64,000 nt of DNA from Dichetophora obliterata. Taxonomy: Eukaryota > Arthropoda > Insecta > Diptera > Sciomyzidae. The DNA lies in contig OY986439.1 in assembly GCA_963920525.1 (NCBI GenBank), positions 23,340,819 to 23,404,818 of the forward strand, in the 5' to 3' direction. The translations under genes were made by a program, and so were the position numbers. Positions 32,601-39,369 of the stretch are shown one piece after another. Position 1 is the first letter of the stretch, and each line of letters starts with the position of its first letter. Under the pieces are notes generated by a model. It saw nothing but the letters and a program-made list of their open reading frames with translations, was not told the DNA's origin and did not search any database.

Positions 32601-34451
32601 TTTAATCCGATTGCAATAATTTAAAATTTTTTGATGCAGTTTGGAAGAGTTTTTCTGGCCTATAGTTTCTAACAGTTTGTGGTCTTAAACCTATTGCACC
32701 AGCCAACCTATTTACGAAAAACATGATTTTCGGAGGTTTTTTCAAAATGGTTTAGCTACTGGAGGTTATCGTAAGAGCCAAAATATTTTTGGGATCACCA
32801 TAAATTAAACTAAGTTTTATTTTTAGGGGGGGTACAAATGGACTTTTTTTTCAAAGTGCCTCAACTTGTAAAAAAATATTTTGAAAATTAAATAAAACAA
32901 CAAAAAATGCAATGAAAATTGGTTTTTTGGTTCTACAAGATAGGTAATGAAATTGTCCGTAATGACGTGGCAGACGATTGAATTCAAAAAAATTAAAAAT
33001 TTTCTAGTTTGCAGGCAGAATTCACCCACAAATTAAACCGTTACCAAATAAATAAGTACACAATTAAATTAAGCGTACAATTTTGCTTCTGTATTGATTT
33101 AATTTCTTTCTTTATTTTTGCCAATAAATAGTGATTAAAATCAATAAGTAAAATTTAAAATAAAATTCCTCAAAAATCACTTTTGTAAGTGGCGCCCACT
33201 CATTTTTCACAAATTGGAAAATTTTTGTCTCTCGTGACCTTCAAATATGCTGTATTTAGAATCTGCCTGCGGAGGGAGGATCTGAGATACTTTTGCAAAA
33301 TGTATGGAGCAAAGATTCAATCTAATGTACACAGCTCTTAGATTTTGTATCTGTAGTTTTGAAAAAGATCAGTTACACAAGTTCGCAGTAACAAAAATAT
33401 CCCCGAATCATGTTGAATTGCAATACACGAAACAGAAAAATCACTCAACTCTAGATTGTAATTACATCAATCGTTTATACCTACTATAGTATAAGTCATC
33501 GACACGTTGGATATGACGCTGCAAAAAAGCAAAACAGTATGGAAAAAAATATATTAAAACTGCTTAAGTGAAAAACTAGCAAATTAATAATAAGCGATAA
33601 TAGACCATTAAGAGTGTTTATGACTTTAATGACATAAATAATTGTTGCTTCCGTTAGTGTGAGAAACATGAGCTCGCAGCACGAGCTAATAAAAGAAAAA
33701 AAAAAAAGAAAACCCAATGACTGGAGCCCAAGACACACCAAAGAAATGCGCTGCACGAAGCACGATTATATTTATTATTATAGCCATTATTTGTCTTCAG
33801 GTTCATAACACTAACTGGTGGGCGTAACTCAGACAGCTAGGCTTTGCTGGTTTGCTCGATCGTCGACTGGCTGTCCTGCCTGTTGTTGCTGCTGCTGCTG
33901 CTGCTGCTCTTTGCCCAAAGCGGGCTGTGGCAAAAGTTAGCCCATAGGGTGCGCTTGTATGTATCTATGTACTTTATTATTATTTATGGCAACTTACCAG
34001 ACCTCCGCATGTTGAGAGTGCAACTCTTGACTCGGTTTGTCCACGAATTTTTCCATGAAAATGACATTTTGTATTTTTAGTTGGCTTCTTGCGTGCTCTT
34101 AGATCTCGTCGATGTCGTTCGACGATCAGGTGTGGCGCCAAGAAATAGCTATGAGGTCTAAATTAAAGCAATTTCTTTAGTGTTAAGCTTGTTATGAAAA
34201 GATTGCAGAAATCCGATTGGAATAAACTCACTGCAGTTCCAGATGAAGTGTTTCATTGTTGACTTCTAGATGGTAGTGCAAGTCTGCTGTGATGTTGTTG
34301 CTATTTTTGTTTTGCTTAGTATCTAGATAATTGTTGAACTGATGCTGCTGCTCATGATGATGTGTTAGATTGTGTGTTAAAAATTCTCCACTGGGACTCA
34401 CTCGTCGCGGTATTGTCAACTGACCCGATGACAATTCAGCAGAGTGAAGGC
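4807..34451 (-). CDS. AdamTS-A: ADAMTS metalloprotease gene (partial, six exons in window)
   Basis: Secreted zinc endopeptidase of the ADAMTS family, which cleaves extracellular-matrix proteins outside the cell. Six minus-strand exons (34232-34451, 33998-34157, 26723-26842, 25551-26047, 5019-5117, 4807-4920) join in one frame through consensus GT-AG sites and matching phases, giving about 403 residues. Order seen: prodomain with conserved Cys ([16 protein letters not shown]) and the HPHVVFHR motif, a Gln-rich linker, furin site RSKR, then the catalytic domain from [15 protein letters not shown] to TIAHELGHN. Introns are 74, 7155, 675, 20433 and 98 bp. Missing are the signal-peptide exon (upstream, above 34451) and everything after HELGHN (downstream, left of position 1). 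The exons show no stop or frameshift. Family assignment is firm. The symbol AdamTS-A is my tentative choice of paralogue, from motifs such as [10 protein letters not shown] and [14 protein letters not shown]. Both long introns are largely transposon-derived. Confidence 0.93.
5019..5117 (-). CDS. ADAMTS exon: catalytic domain, middle
   Basis: 99 bp. Acceptor is cttctcctttcag, donor GTAAGT. Spliced to the previous exon it reads [20 protein letters not shown] followed by [17 protein letters not shown], the HHD-x-A-I-L-x-T-R segment and the paired Cys are standard ADAMTS catalytic-domain landmarks. The intron separating it from the previous exon is 20,433 bp and contains two mariner insertions and a retrotransposon. 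Confidence 0.93.
5267..5696. mobile_element. 430-bp palindromic MITE, TAGAGTGGGGCGATT ends
   Basis: Two long inverted arms meet near 5490. Ends are TAGAGTGGGGCGATTAGTA and, inverted, TAGGGTGGGGCGATTTGAA. The words GGCCTATAACAGCCAAA and GAATCAGAAACGCGAAGCGC recur inverted. Because it is a palindrome, the same short peptide frame ([15 protein letters not shown]) reads out of both arms on opposite strands. That frame is not a gene. A similar end (GTGGGGCGATCCCATAC, inverted) lies near 56960. Confidence 0.8.
5821..5980. repeat. Truncated repeat shared with 12836-12996
   Basis: Begins TAGAGTGGGTCGAAAAAA. Words such as GGTCTTTTTTCATAA and AACATGTCCGATCTTA recur in inverse orientation at 12836-12996, where the segment ends near CTACTCTAATGC. 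It is interrupted on the right by the element starting at 5985. Confidence 0.55.
6327..6386 (+). repeat. tRNA-like sequence (SINE-type pol III boxes)
   Basis: TGGTCGAATGGAT (6329) resembles a tRNA A box and GGTTCAAATCT (6372-6382) a B box. Their spacing, about 43 nt start to start, is that of a real tRNA. I cannot fold a good cloverleaf around them, so this is a tRNA-derived remnant rather than a working gene. Confidence 0.45.
6595..7883 (+). mobile_element. Mariner DNA transposon (mauritiana-like), copy 1
   Basis: 1289 bp with terminal repeats TTGGGGGTTGGAATTA and its complement, flanked by TA (6593-6594 and 7884-7885), the standard mariner target. It is almost identical to the element at 19120-20403. 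It lies inside the TIR element 5985-8011, so it arrived later. Its transposase gene is disabled (see the pseudogene entry). Confidence 0.95.
6770..7807 (+). pseudogene. Mariner transposase, two nonsense codons
   Basis: The frame starts [10 protein letters not shown] and matches the intact copy codon for codon, but codon 42 is TAG (6893-6895) and codon 90 is TAA (7037-7039). Each is one base from the intact copy's codon (TCG and CAA). Downstream, the catalytic domain is open for 254 residues: [20 protein letters not shown] and [13 protein letters not shown] supply the three Asp of the DD34D triad. The product would be cut inside the N-terminal DNA-binding region, so this copy cannot make transposase, although it could still be moved by another copy. 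Confidence 0.93.
8012..8790. other. AT-rich intronic DNA
   Basis: No gene or clear element. There are some GGTACCT-type words near 8560-8590. Confidence 0.3.
8791..9025. mobile_element. MITE with TATTCACAAGG termini
   Basis: 235 bp. Left TATTCACAAGGTGTGCTATC, right inverted TATTCACAAGGTATGCTATC. The terminal repeats run about 50 bp. Non-coding. The termini resemble those of the elements at 35661-36090 and 48985-49423. Confidence 0.75.
9026..10912. other. Intronic AT-rich DNA with short repeats
   Basis: No gene. 9640-9800 has repeated TCAAAATGAG/GAGTCGC words and small inverted motifs that suggest an old MITE, but I cannot set its limits. Confidence 0.3.
10913..11505. mobile_element. TIR element with TGGTCCAATTATG arms
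   Basis: Arms of about 48 bp: TGGTCCAATTATGTTCGCGT at the left and its near-exact complement ending at 11505. A smaller inverted pair inside (AGTGTTGTCACT near 11131 and AAGTGACAACACT near 11200) suggests a second element nested within it. No coding frame. Confidence 0.6.
11506..13184. other. Intronic AT-rich DNA
   Basis: No gene. The part at 12836-12996 is a repeat related, in inverse orientation, to 5821-5980. Short frames here are unconvincing. Confidence 0.3.
13185..14195. mobile_element. DNA element with CACAGTGCG termini (Transib-like ends)
   Basis: 1011 bp. Left CACAGTGCGATTTTTT, right inverted CACAGTGCGCTTTTTT; both then contain ATGACATTTG. The 5 bp outside are TGACG (13180-13184) and CGGCG (14196-14200), partly alike. 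Transib elements have CACWRTG-type ends and 5-bp CG-rich targets, so that superfamily is possible. There is no transposase, so the assignment is inference. Confidence 0.5.
14549..15430. mobile_element. MITE built of degenerate ACGAATTCGTTACGAA words
   Basis: 882 bp. Left end CCCTGCAAACAAAGTTTCCG, right inverted CCCAGCAAACCAAAGTTTCCG without its last base. Both flanks of the AT-rich centre are filled with imperfect ACGAATTCGT/TTACGAATTTG words (14570-14700 and 15030-15415), which make the arms internally self-complementary. The 67-codon frame at 15200-15403 is a by-product. Confidence 0.65.
15431..16313 (+). other. Decayed transposon-like coding fragments
   Basis: Broken plus-strand frames read [20 protein letters not shown] near 15571 and [20 protein letters not shown] near 15925, continuing [20 protein letters not shown]. 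They look like old transposon protein, of a family I do not recognise. Short frames near 16260-16310 may belong to the Helitron-like fragment to the right. Confidence 0.3.
16314..16722. mobile_element. Head-to-head pair of tRNA-derived SINE-like units (palindrome)
   Basis: 409 bp. Both ends are AGCTGATTTTATTGCAA (inverted), followed by CGGCCCTGCTACAGG. Flanking AGT at 16311-16313 and 16723-16725 looks like a 3-bp target duplication. Each arm carries a B-box-like word pointing outward: GTGTTCGATTCCC (minus, about 16383-16396) and GGGTTCCATTCCC (plus, about 16659-16671). Each is preceded by GCGCTAAAATGCGC. The centre (about 16465-16545) is AT-rich. This is either two SINEs inverted or a foldback element that captured a tRNA sequence. 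Confidence 0.65.
16724..17239 (+). pseudogene. Helitron-like protein fragment
   Basis: Two linked frames (16724-16951 and 16991-17239, same frame, separated by a TAA at 16949) read [20 protein letters not shown] and, at the end, [20 protein letters not shown] followed by YCQQRILG. The [15 protein letters not shown] segment resembles the start of the helitron-like N domain of Helitron Rep/helicase proteins. HUH and helicase motifs are absent, so the fragment is cut just where that domain begins. The palindromic element at 16314-16722 sits immediately upstream and may have interrupted the same gene. Confidence 0.5.
17476..17842. mobile_element. MITE with about 120-bp terminal repeats
   Basis: Left arm about 17476-17597, right arm about 17700-17842. 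Shared words, inverted: CTTTTAGTTCTCCTAAAAAC, GAATATTAACCCTGCAT and AATAATTTCTCC. The middle contains a small palindrome-like CCTAGGGTGGAATCC. No coding. It lies just before the 5' truncation point of the retrotransposon. Confidence 0.7.
17893..18735 (+). pseudogene. Retrotransposon ORF2 fragment: endonuclease end to pre-RT
   Basis: 280 open codons. The first 25 or so are probably not native. [14 protein letters not shown] is typical of the endonuclease C-terminus, and [20 protein letters not shown] and [17 protein letters not shown] are typical of the linker that follows in Jockey-type ORF2. It ends [14 protein letters not shown], where the true frame shifts into 18723-19117. The rest of ORF2 is in the entry for the whole element. 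Confidence 0.75.
19120..20403 (-). mobile_element. Mariner DNA transposon (mauritiana-like), copy 2, coding-intact
   Basis: 1284 bp with ends TTGGGGGTTGGAATTA (left) and ...AATTCCAACCCCA (right, one C and one A shorter than copy 1). Flanked by TA at 19118-19119 and 20404-20405. It is inserted into the RT domain of the retrotransposon: the frame before it ends near KMYNFS and resumes just after. Its transposase frame is complete. Confidence 0.95.
19195..20232 (-). CDS. Mariner transposase, full-length DD34D
   Basis: Cut-and-paste transposase that binds the terminal repeats and moves the element between TA sites, acting in the nucleus. With the start [10 protein letters not shown] (20232) it has 345 residues, the length of Mos1. 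I prefer this Met to the one two codons upstream because it matches the family and copy 1. Domains: N-terminal helix-turn-helix pair (about 1-110), linker with WVPYQL, then the catalytic domain with Asp156 (GDEKW), Asp249 (FQHDNARPH) and Asp284 (APSDYHLF), the same numbers as Mos1. There is no stop or frameshift. One oddity: the usual YSPDLAP motif is YSPDRAP here. Whether it is active cannot be told from sequence. Confidence 0.93.
   Translation of the reverse strand: MSTFVPTKRNLREGLLLCFHLKKKAVEAQRTLTEAYGDYAPSISTCEYWFRRFKSGDFDTEDKERPGQPKKFEDEELEALLDEDPCQTLQELSESLGVDLSTVGKRLKAMGMIQKQGNWVPYQLKPRDVERRFCMCEQLLQRHKRKSFLHRIVTGDEKWIHYDNPKRKKLWGPPGHASTSRAKPNIHGAKLMLCIWWDQKGVVYYELLKPNETITGERYQQQLMQLSRALKVKRPEYAKRHDKVVFQHDNARPHVARTVKETLEALNWDVLPHPPYSPDRAPSDYHLFRSMTNGLAEQRFTSYEDTKKWVDSWIASKDESFFRRGIHMLPERWENVVANDGQYFE
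21198..21638. mobile_element. MITE with AGCGCTGATTATAATAGA ends and TTA duplication
   Basis: 441 bp. Left AGCGCTGATTATAATAGACG, right inverted AGCGCTGATTATAATAGATG. Flanks are TTA (21195-21197) and TTA (21639-21641). It interrupts the retrotransposon's coding frame: deleting it with one TTA restores [13 protein letters not shown]. Internal copies of GACGGAACGGA words occur. No coding. Confidence 0.85.
22031..24911. repeat. Mosaic of a dispersed repeat with internal tandem units
   Basis: Starts TAGCTGAAACCCGGCGCG and has three related stretches ending in TA-rich tails (near 22970, 24425 and 24905). Inside, one unit recurs about every 140 bp (CGACCTATAACTCCAAAGC near 22139, 22284, 22423, 22559). 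Another centres on GATTTGTGGGCGGTAAAAGG (near 22813, 22974, 23751, 24004, 24131, 24258, 24429). CTCCGGAATTGCCATGATTT appears in two of the copies. A further GTTGAAACCCGGC start lies near 38592. No protein is recognised. The class is unknown. Confidence 0.7.
24912..25550. other. Intron end, no element identified
   Basis: AT-rich, then GC-richer DNA before the donor of the ADAMTS exon at 25551. Contains CTGTGTTGTCAGATCGA next to CGACAACACAGCAACTT (about 25200-25230), a small inverted repeat. Confidence 0.3.
25551..26047 (-). CDS. ADAMTS exon: linker, furin site and start of catalytic domain
   Basis: 497 bp (165 codons plus two bases). Acceptor is tgcataaaccag, donor GTGAGT. The first 90 or so residues are a basic, Gln-rich linker with a run of seven Gln. 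RWSRSKR then gives a proprotein-convertase site separating pro- and mature enzyme. The mature part opens with [20 protein letters not shown], continues [20 protein letters not shown] and [20 protein letters not shown], and stops at [10 protein letters not shown]. These match the N-terminal half of the reprolysin domain in ADAMTS proteins. The linker is longer and lower in complexity than in vertebrate members. Confidence 0.93.
26277..26325. repeat. (GATGCT)/(GCT) microsatellite
   Basis: GATGCT repeats pass into eight or so GCT units. It lies in the 675-bp ADAMTS intron, so it is not coding. Confidence 0.85.
26596..26640. repeat. (TGTC)n microsatellite
   Basis: About ten TGTC units in the same short intron. 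Confidence 0.9.
26723..26842 (-). CDS. ADAMTS exon: C-terminal part of prodomain
   Basis: Exactly 40 codons, phase 0 at both ends. Acceptor is tctttacaccaacag, donor GTAATT. It encodes [20 protein letters not shown] and then [14 protein letters not shown]. Family prodomains have the same order: G-x-x-x-T-x-x-x-E-Y-x-I-E-P, then HPHVVYRR. Because the exon is a multiple of three with symmetrical phase, it could be skipped without a frameshift, but nothing here shows that this happens. The 7155-bp intron on its 5' side holds the second Jockey-like retrotransposon and a foldback element. Confidence 0.9.
27190..29433 (+). mobile_element. Second Jockey-like non-LTR retrotransposon, 5'-truncated, dead
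   Basis: About 2.2 kb with broken frames. The end of the endonuclease reads [20 protein letters not shown] (about 27400-27460). 27559-27987 is the pre-RT linker ([20 protein letters not shown]). 27909-28277 leads into RT ([14 protein letters not shown]). Near 28470-28560 is [16 protein letters not shown], and near 28655 [10 protein letters not shown]. 28627-28842 holds the YADD box ([13 protein letters not shown]), and 29125-29433 the C-terminal region ([20 protein letters not shown]). There are stops at 28276 and 28470 and several frameshifts. It is a different lineage from the element at 17890-22030. It sits in the 7.2-kb ADAMTS intron on the opposite strand. Confidence 0.87.
29434..30755. 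other. AT-rich intronic DNA
   Basis: No gene. Contains a perfect 24-bp palindrome at 30222-30245 centred on GGCC. Confidence 0.3.
30753..30812 (-). repeat. 3' half of a tRNA-like sequence
   Basis: On the minus strand GACTATCAACCCAGAGGTC is followed by TCTGGTTCGAATCCGGGC, which looks like an anticodon arm plus a T arm with a good B box. The 5' half (A box) is missing, and GACTATCAACCCA is duplicated in tandem. It is a tRNA fragment or SINE remnant. Confidence 0.55.
30820..31590. mobile_element. FB-like foldback element with tandem-repeat arms
   Basis: The left arm (about 30820-31115) has four units of about 76-82 bp, each starting near GAGCACAAAATA (30823, 30899, 30977, 31059) and containing AAGGCAAAAATAAAAAGCAA and TTTGCCCGATATTTTTT. 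The right arm (about 31185-31590) carries the same units inverted (GTTATTTTGTGCTC near 31310, 31389, 31463). A unique centre of about 70 bp lies between. The architecture is like Drosophila FB elements or Galileo, though the sequence is not recognised. Confidence 0.7.
31591..32830. other. Mixed repeats: AGGGTGTCCC element with an insertion
   Basis: AGGGTGTCCCAAAGAATATT at 31816 and, inverted, GGTGATCCCAAAAATATTTT near 32780-32800 look like diverged ends of one element. The words AAGTCTTAGAAAATGTC and GACATTTTCTAAGACTTT recur inverted near 32033 and 32478, bracketing inserted DNA. Within that is a repeat (32160-32285) found inverted at 37333-37460 (GAGCCGTTTAGATTTGTATA). 31620-31800 has a weak open frame I cannot assign. 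Confidence 0.4.
32831..33997. other. Intron next to the ADAMTS prodomain exons
   Basis: AT-rich. A CTG-repeat tract lies at 33884-33909. No other element is clear. Confidence 0.35.
33998..34157 (-). CDS. ADAMTS exon: middle of prodomain with conserved cysteines
   Basis: 160 bp, one base of split codon plus 53 codons, ending in phase 0 at donor GTAAGT. Acceptor is tgctttaatttag. Joined to the previous exon it reads [20 protein letters not shown], the usual run into the ADAMTS prodomain core, then [20 protein letters not shown] and CGGL. The paired Cys and the RVALSTC motif are family hallmarks. The 74-bp intron to the previous exon is typical of a fly short intron. The alternative acceptor 9 bp further in would keep the frame but gives a poorer family match. 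Confidence 0.88.
34232..34451 (-). CDS. ADAMTS exon: N-terminal part of prodomain
   Basis: 220 bp. It begins after a pyrimidine-rich acceptor (tttttctgaattttag) in phase 2 and ends at donor GTGAGT with two bases of a split codon. The peptide includes [14 protein letters not shown], a His/Gln/Asn-rich insert ([10 protein letters not shown]), and [15 protein letters not shown], which corresponds to the second strand pair of the M12B prodomain. The exon starts mid-protein, so the signal peptide must lie in an exon at higher coordinates that I could not find. The insert probably marks a variable loop. No start codon choice can be made here. Confidence 0.82.
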
Positions 34452-35660
34452 CTAAAATTCAGAAAAAACAAAGAAAGTTCTAGTGATAAATGGAAAGAGA
34501 ACTCATTTGCTTGAAAACTCTAAGCATTTCATCAACAAATTTATGAAGTTAAGCAAACCATAATCAGCGTGGGTGTTCCACAAAAAATATCTCATCATCA
34601 TTTTAAGAAATAGACATTCAATAAAAAACAAAAAAATTATCTTTGTGCCACCCATGTTAAAATCTCAGCGCTGATTAGAGACTTAACTAAATGCAAAACA
34701 CGATTTTAATTGAGTTGACAAACGAAACCGCTTCATCAATTTAATACTTGGTCATTAACGAGCGGACCAACCGACCGGCTTGTCTCAATTGAGCTATAAA
34801 AGTCGAATTGTCTTAATTGAGCGATTAAATTGCAATCGCACGGATTCGACTTCAGTAACTGGTTGAAGATTCTGAACGCGCCAGCCGACTGTCACCAGCT
34901 GTGTAGCAGAAAAAAAAACTCTATTAAACAGTGTTTGGTGCAAAAAAAAAAATCAAACAAGATCTTTTATTGTTTGGGTGATAGAAATTTGCAAATTACT
35001 CAGATTTCATCAAGGTCTCAAGCGATTGAGACTTTCATTCGGGGCCGCAACTAGAATAATTTTTGAATTTATCTGCTAAATCTTGAAGAAATCATTGATA
35101 AAATTTAGATGCGGAATAATAAACGGGAGTCAAAAATTTTATATATATAATTAGATTTTCTCATTATTTCGTCAGATAGATTATATTAGAAAGAATTTTT
35201 TTTAACTAGATATGATTTGCTACTTCAAAAAAATAGCGGTGCAACTGATACTTAATGAAATATATTCTAAGCAACACCTACCAACTAGCTGTTCCTCTGC
35301 CAGGGCGCTCCAAATGCATAAAAGCGAGGTCATGCTCATCAAAAGATTCCTGCGCTTTTCCATAATAACGACATACAAATACATTTGCTGGGATGTGACA
35401 AACTTGATGATGATATTTCAGCTATTTTGCCACACTTGAATGTTTGCCGTGATGCGCTTTTATCCGTTATCAATTAATTTTATCAAAACATCGCTGAATT
35501 TAATCATTGCTATTGAAACATGCAATATTTTGCAGTAAATTCAGTCTGGATGCCAGTATTTTTTATGATGCTTTTAGTTTTTCATAAATCTAAAAATAAT
35601 AAAAAGAATAGTAAAGGTAAGATCAAAGCTAGGATAAAAATTAGCTATTAAAGAAGATGT
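34452..35660. other. Intronic DNA upstream of the first ADAMTS exon seen
   Basis: No coding exon with a signal peptide was found. 34700-34910 is less AT-rich, with CTATAAAAG (TATA-like) at 34793 and repeated CAATTGAG words. It could be regulatory. The plus-strand frame here (34830-35054) has no recognised homologue. Confidence 0.3.
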
Positions 35661-36090
35661 TAGAGGTATTCACAATGTTGTGTAATTGCCCTTGTATTGT
35701 GTATTTTTGATAAATTTGAGATTTGTAGTAAATTTTGTAAAATTACAAAAACAACATGCACAGTATTCAAAATACAACCCTGTGGCAAAAATACAACGAT
35801 GGAACCCTATTGTATTTTTTGTAAATTTCGTTGTGTTCAGCTGATCGCAAAAGCATTTCTACTCAGCATGGAGAAAGCTACCGGCAACGCTGTGAGTTTA
35901 TTTAATAAAAATTAATATTATTTAGTGTTTCGTTTGAATTTTTGTATCTAAATGATGATTTAAATTAATGTTACCAAACGAAAGAACAAAAAGAGCAGCT
36001 GATTTAAAAAAATACAATGCTTTAGTGAAAGTTCGTTCACAATAATTTTGTAAAATTTATCACAAATACACCACATCGTGAATACCCCTA
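35661..36090. mobile_element. MITE with TAGAGGTATTCACAA termini
   Basis: 430 bp. Left TAGAGGTATTCACAATGTTG, right inverted TAGGGGTATTCACGATGTGG. Non-coding. End sequence is shared with the element at 48985-49423. Confidence 0.65.
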
Positions 36091-36414
36091 TTGTTTTTTC
36101 TTAAATTGACAAGTTTAACAGGTTACCCAAAAAAATTGAGATCTTTAAATGATGAAATGAAAAAATGCTTACGGTTATGTAATACGATCTCTCCAATTCT
36201 TAGTTTTAATGTAGGTGAAAACTGTTTTAAGGCCCAACCAAGTTATGCTTAAGCAAACAAAAGTCTCAGAGAACAGTTGACGAAAAGTATGATTAAGTAG
36301 AAAAGTCGCCCAAGTTGGCAGATTTCATGCTTAACAAAATGTCAAACGTTTACGAAATCTTGACAAAAATATAATAAAAAAGTTCTAAATAAAAAATGAG
36401 GTCACCACACCAGA

Positions 36415-36860
36415 AATGGTCACTAAAATTCACGATATCGTGTTGGCCGATCGCAGAGTTAAAGTGCGCGATGGGTTTCGCGTTTGCTCACTGTCGACCA
36501 TAAACGAGATCGTGTGACTGATTTAAATTTCGTTTTTGGCCATGTTGAACAAAGATAAGAAGGATGTTTTCCGTCGATTAGTAGTCGTGGACGAAACATG
36601 GATCCATCACTACACACCAGTGACAAAGGAACAGTCGAAACAGTGAACTTCACCGACCAAACGTGCTCCGAAGAAGGCGAAGACGGTGCCGGAAAGGTTA
36701 TGTCGGCAGTATTTTGGGATAAACGTGGCATAATCTACATCAATTACCTTCCACCGAAAAAAACAATCAATGGCGAATATTATCCAGCCGAATCGGACTG
36801 CTTTAACGACGCACACTGGATTAGAAGGTACCGAAACCGAGTATTAATTAAAAAAATCAA
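36415..36860 (+). pseudogene. Mariner transposase fragment (irritans-like), dead
   Basis: Broken plus-strand frames read MVTKIHDIVLADRRVKV (about 36416-36466, helix-turn-helix region) and RRLVVVDETWIHHYTPVTKE (about 36570-36630, holding the first catalytic Asp). APKKAKTVPERL and KVMSAVFWDKRGIIYINYLP continue to about 36760. Stops and shifts are numerous, and the part with the second and third Asp is absent. It is a different lineage from the two 1.29-kb mariners here. Confidence 0.75.
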
Positions 36861-38156
36861 ACAAAGTTTTTGACAATAATGTTTGGTACCGAGTTTAAGA
36901 AGATATATGTCCGCATCACTAAGTAAATTTTTGTTTTTTCTTTTTTTATTAATGCAACTGCACACTGTCAAAGTTCACTCATTATTTGTATTTTTGCGCA
37001 AAGTGATGAAAACTGATTTTTTTAACATTTTTAATCAATTTTTTTCGTAAAATAACAAAAATATACTATATTTTTTAAATGGAGCCTTCAACATCAGGTA
37101 TTTATCTATATATTAAAAAAAAAGTGTTGTGAAAAATTTTGAAAAATATTTTGTATTTATTTTTTTAAAAAGTTCTCATGCTACGGAATTTTTCATGTAC
37201 ATGCTGAGTTTTAAATGTGAATTGACTATAATTTATTTAAAGTGCTTATATATTAAAGAAAAAAGCATTTTAACTTTCAGAATCAGAATTGAAATTTTGC
37301 GCATATTTGCGCGAACTTTTGCTTATCTATAGTAATAAAACTCATTTTCTGTTTGTTTGTTTGTTTGGCCTTTATACAAATCTAAACGGCTCAACGGATT
37401 TTGCTCAAACTAGGTATACATTTTAAGTGCATCCCAATTAAAAATGTTACATACTTAGTTTTTGCCACGCCCCCTCTGAAATTTTTCAACTAACGATAAT
37501 TTTGTTATTATAATAATTTTTAACATCGTAGTTTTTTGTGTATTTAATTTTAAAAAATTTCTATTATTTTGACATCAAAAACACTCACATACATTCAAAA
37601 TTGGAGAAATTTTCAGTACGACTTTTTCATAAAACATCGTTACCTAAGAATGAGAAAAAAACGACATGAAAATCAAAGTTTGGTCTTTCGATGCAAATAT
37701 CTCCGCTGTCCATAAATATATATCATTCAAATTTTTTTTGTGCAAAAGTTCAATAAAATCACTTCACAAAAATAGGTTAAACTGTACCGTAAAGTCAGTG
37801 TATATATGTTTTATGATTATGTCAAAAAAGGTCCAAAATATTGACTTTTTACTCAAAAAATGACTCAAAAATTGTTGTTGTTGTAAAAATGAAATCAATT
37901 CAAAACAGCAAATCTGACTACCTTTCATATGACATAGCATTTATTTGCAAAAATTCTTCCAGCTAAGCGCAAAAATTATTTTACTGTTTTTGTCATCAAA
38001 ACATAAATTTTTCTTTGATTTTTTTCGCGAAATTTATTTTTTCCAAAATGTTGTTTTTATATTTTTTACAAAAAAGTCAAGTCTAAAAAAATTACTCCAA
38101 TATCTTTTTCCAATCAAGAGTTATGGCTAAAAATCTATTTTTTCATACCAGGCCCC
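36861..38156. other. AT-rich DNA with a dispersed repeat
   Basis: No gene. 37333-37460 is the inverted relative of 32160-32285. It begins with TTTCTGTTTGTTTGTTTG and contains ACAAATCTAAACGGCTCAAC. Confidence 0.4.
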
Positions 38157-38402
38157 TGGGGCCTTACTCTGTAATGCGATTCGAAAAGCAAAATACGATT
38201 CGAAAACAAAATCACACCATATAAATACATGAATTAAAATTACTAAATGACAGTAACTTCTACCTCTGCTTTAAAATGCTGTTTTTGTCGGCATTGGATT
38301 CGAACTAATCACAAATTTGTCAAAAAACCATGCAAATACATGGTGTGATTTTGTTTTCGAATCGCATTTGCTTTTCGCATCGCATAACAGAGTAAGGCCC
38401 CA
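38157..38402. mobile_element. MITE with TGGGGCCTTACTCTGT termini
   Basis: 246 bp with inverted arms of about 63 bp: TGGGGCCTTACTCTGTAATG at the left, inverted TGGGGCCTTACTCTGTTATG at the right, both followed by GATTCGAAAACAAAATCACA. Non-coding. Confidence 0.8.
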
Positions 38403-39369
38403 GACTATTAATAAAACTGAGTTTTGTTTTAAAATTCTCTATACAGTTTGAACGTCCCCATTTATCTCTAAGAATGCAGTTGTGTGTCTAGAGTAATTAC
38501 GAACATTTTGGATTATATAAAATCTTCCTTATAGTAATCTACTTAGTTTTTTGTTAATAAAATTTTAAAAATTAGTTATTATCTCTTATTAGTTGAAACC
38601 CGGCATGTTACGCCCCCTTGTCCAACGCTCATAAAATTATAACTCTTATTGACCTATAAAAATTGATTTTTTTCATTGTTTAAGAAAGTCATTTTGTTAA
38701 AACTGCTGGAAAAAAGTCTTTTTAATTATTATAACAAATTTTGAAGTGATTCCAAGTTTGTGTAATTTTCAAGAGATTTTAAAGAGGCTTTCTTTTTTAA
38801 TTTTTTTTTTTTAATTCCTTTCCAACAAGATCAATTTTACGTAAATCCAGTGAAAAATGTGTCTTTTACAGAGGTTTTAACAAAATGTGTTTTAAAAATA
38901 GCAAACAATTCTATGTTTGGAGGTCAATAAGAGTCATAATAAAACATAAGTTAAAAAATTTATTTTTTAAAATGTTGGTATAAGTAAGGAATTTATATTT
39001 TTTTGCAGATTTGGGTATGTGTTCTTTGAAAAATAAAAAGTTACAAGCAAAAAACATGTTTTTTTTAACAAAAAGGACCTTCAGGAGAATCAAAAACGCT
39101 CCGATAAATTTTCTCCGATTTGAAAAAAAGTATGCAGAAATCGTTTTTATGAGTTCCTCTAACTTTTGAGACCCCGAACGCCTGATTATTTTTCCCCCAT
39201 ACAACAGCGATCCGGTCTACCCTACAATAAGCATTTTTTTATGTTACAAGTTTGAATATATATTATGATGGTGAAATTTCTTACAAATAGTAAATTCGGA
39301 AAAATTCCCTTTATTTATCTCTTACGGATACCCTACAATAAGCATTTTTTTATGTAACATGTGTGAATA
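38403..39369. other. AT-rich DNA ending in a tandem duplication
   Basis: No gene. CCCTACAATAAGCATTTTTT begins at about 39221 and again at about 39331: a roughly 110-bp unit repeated. The second unit is split by the pogo-like element and resumes at 40531 (AGTTTCTTACAAAAAGGAAA). Confidence 0.5.

Noticed and set aside
190..34910. Shared APADC peptide near 240 and near 34880 as exons of one protein
   Set aside because: Similarity is limited to a few residues, the segments lie on the strand opposite to ADAMTS, and flanking sequence does not match.
36415..36860. A SETMAR-like host gene
   Set aside because: Only a broken mariner fragment with stops is present and no SET domain is nearby.
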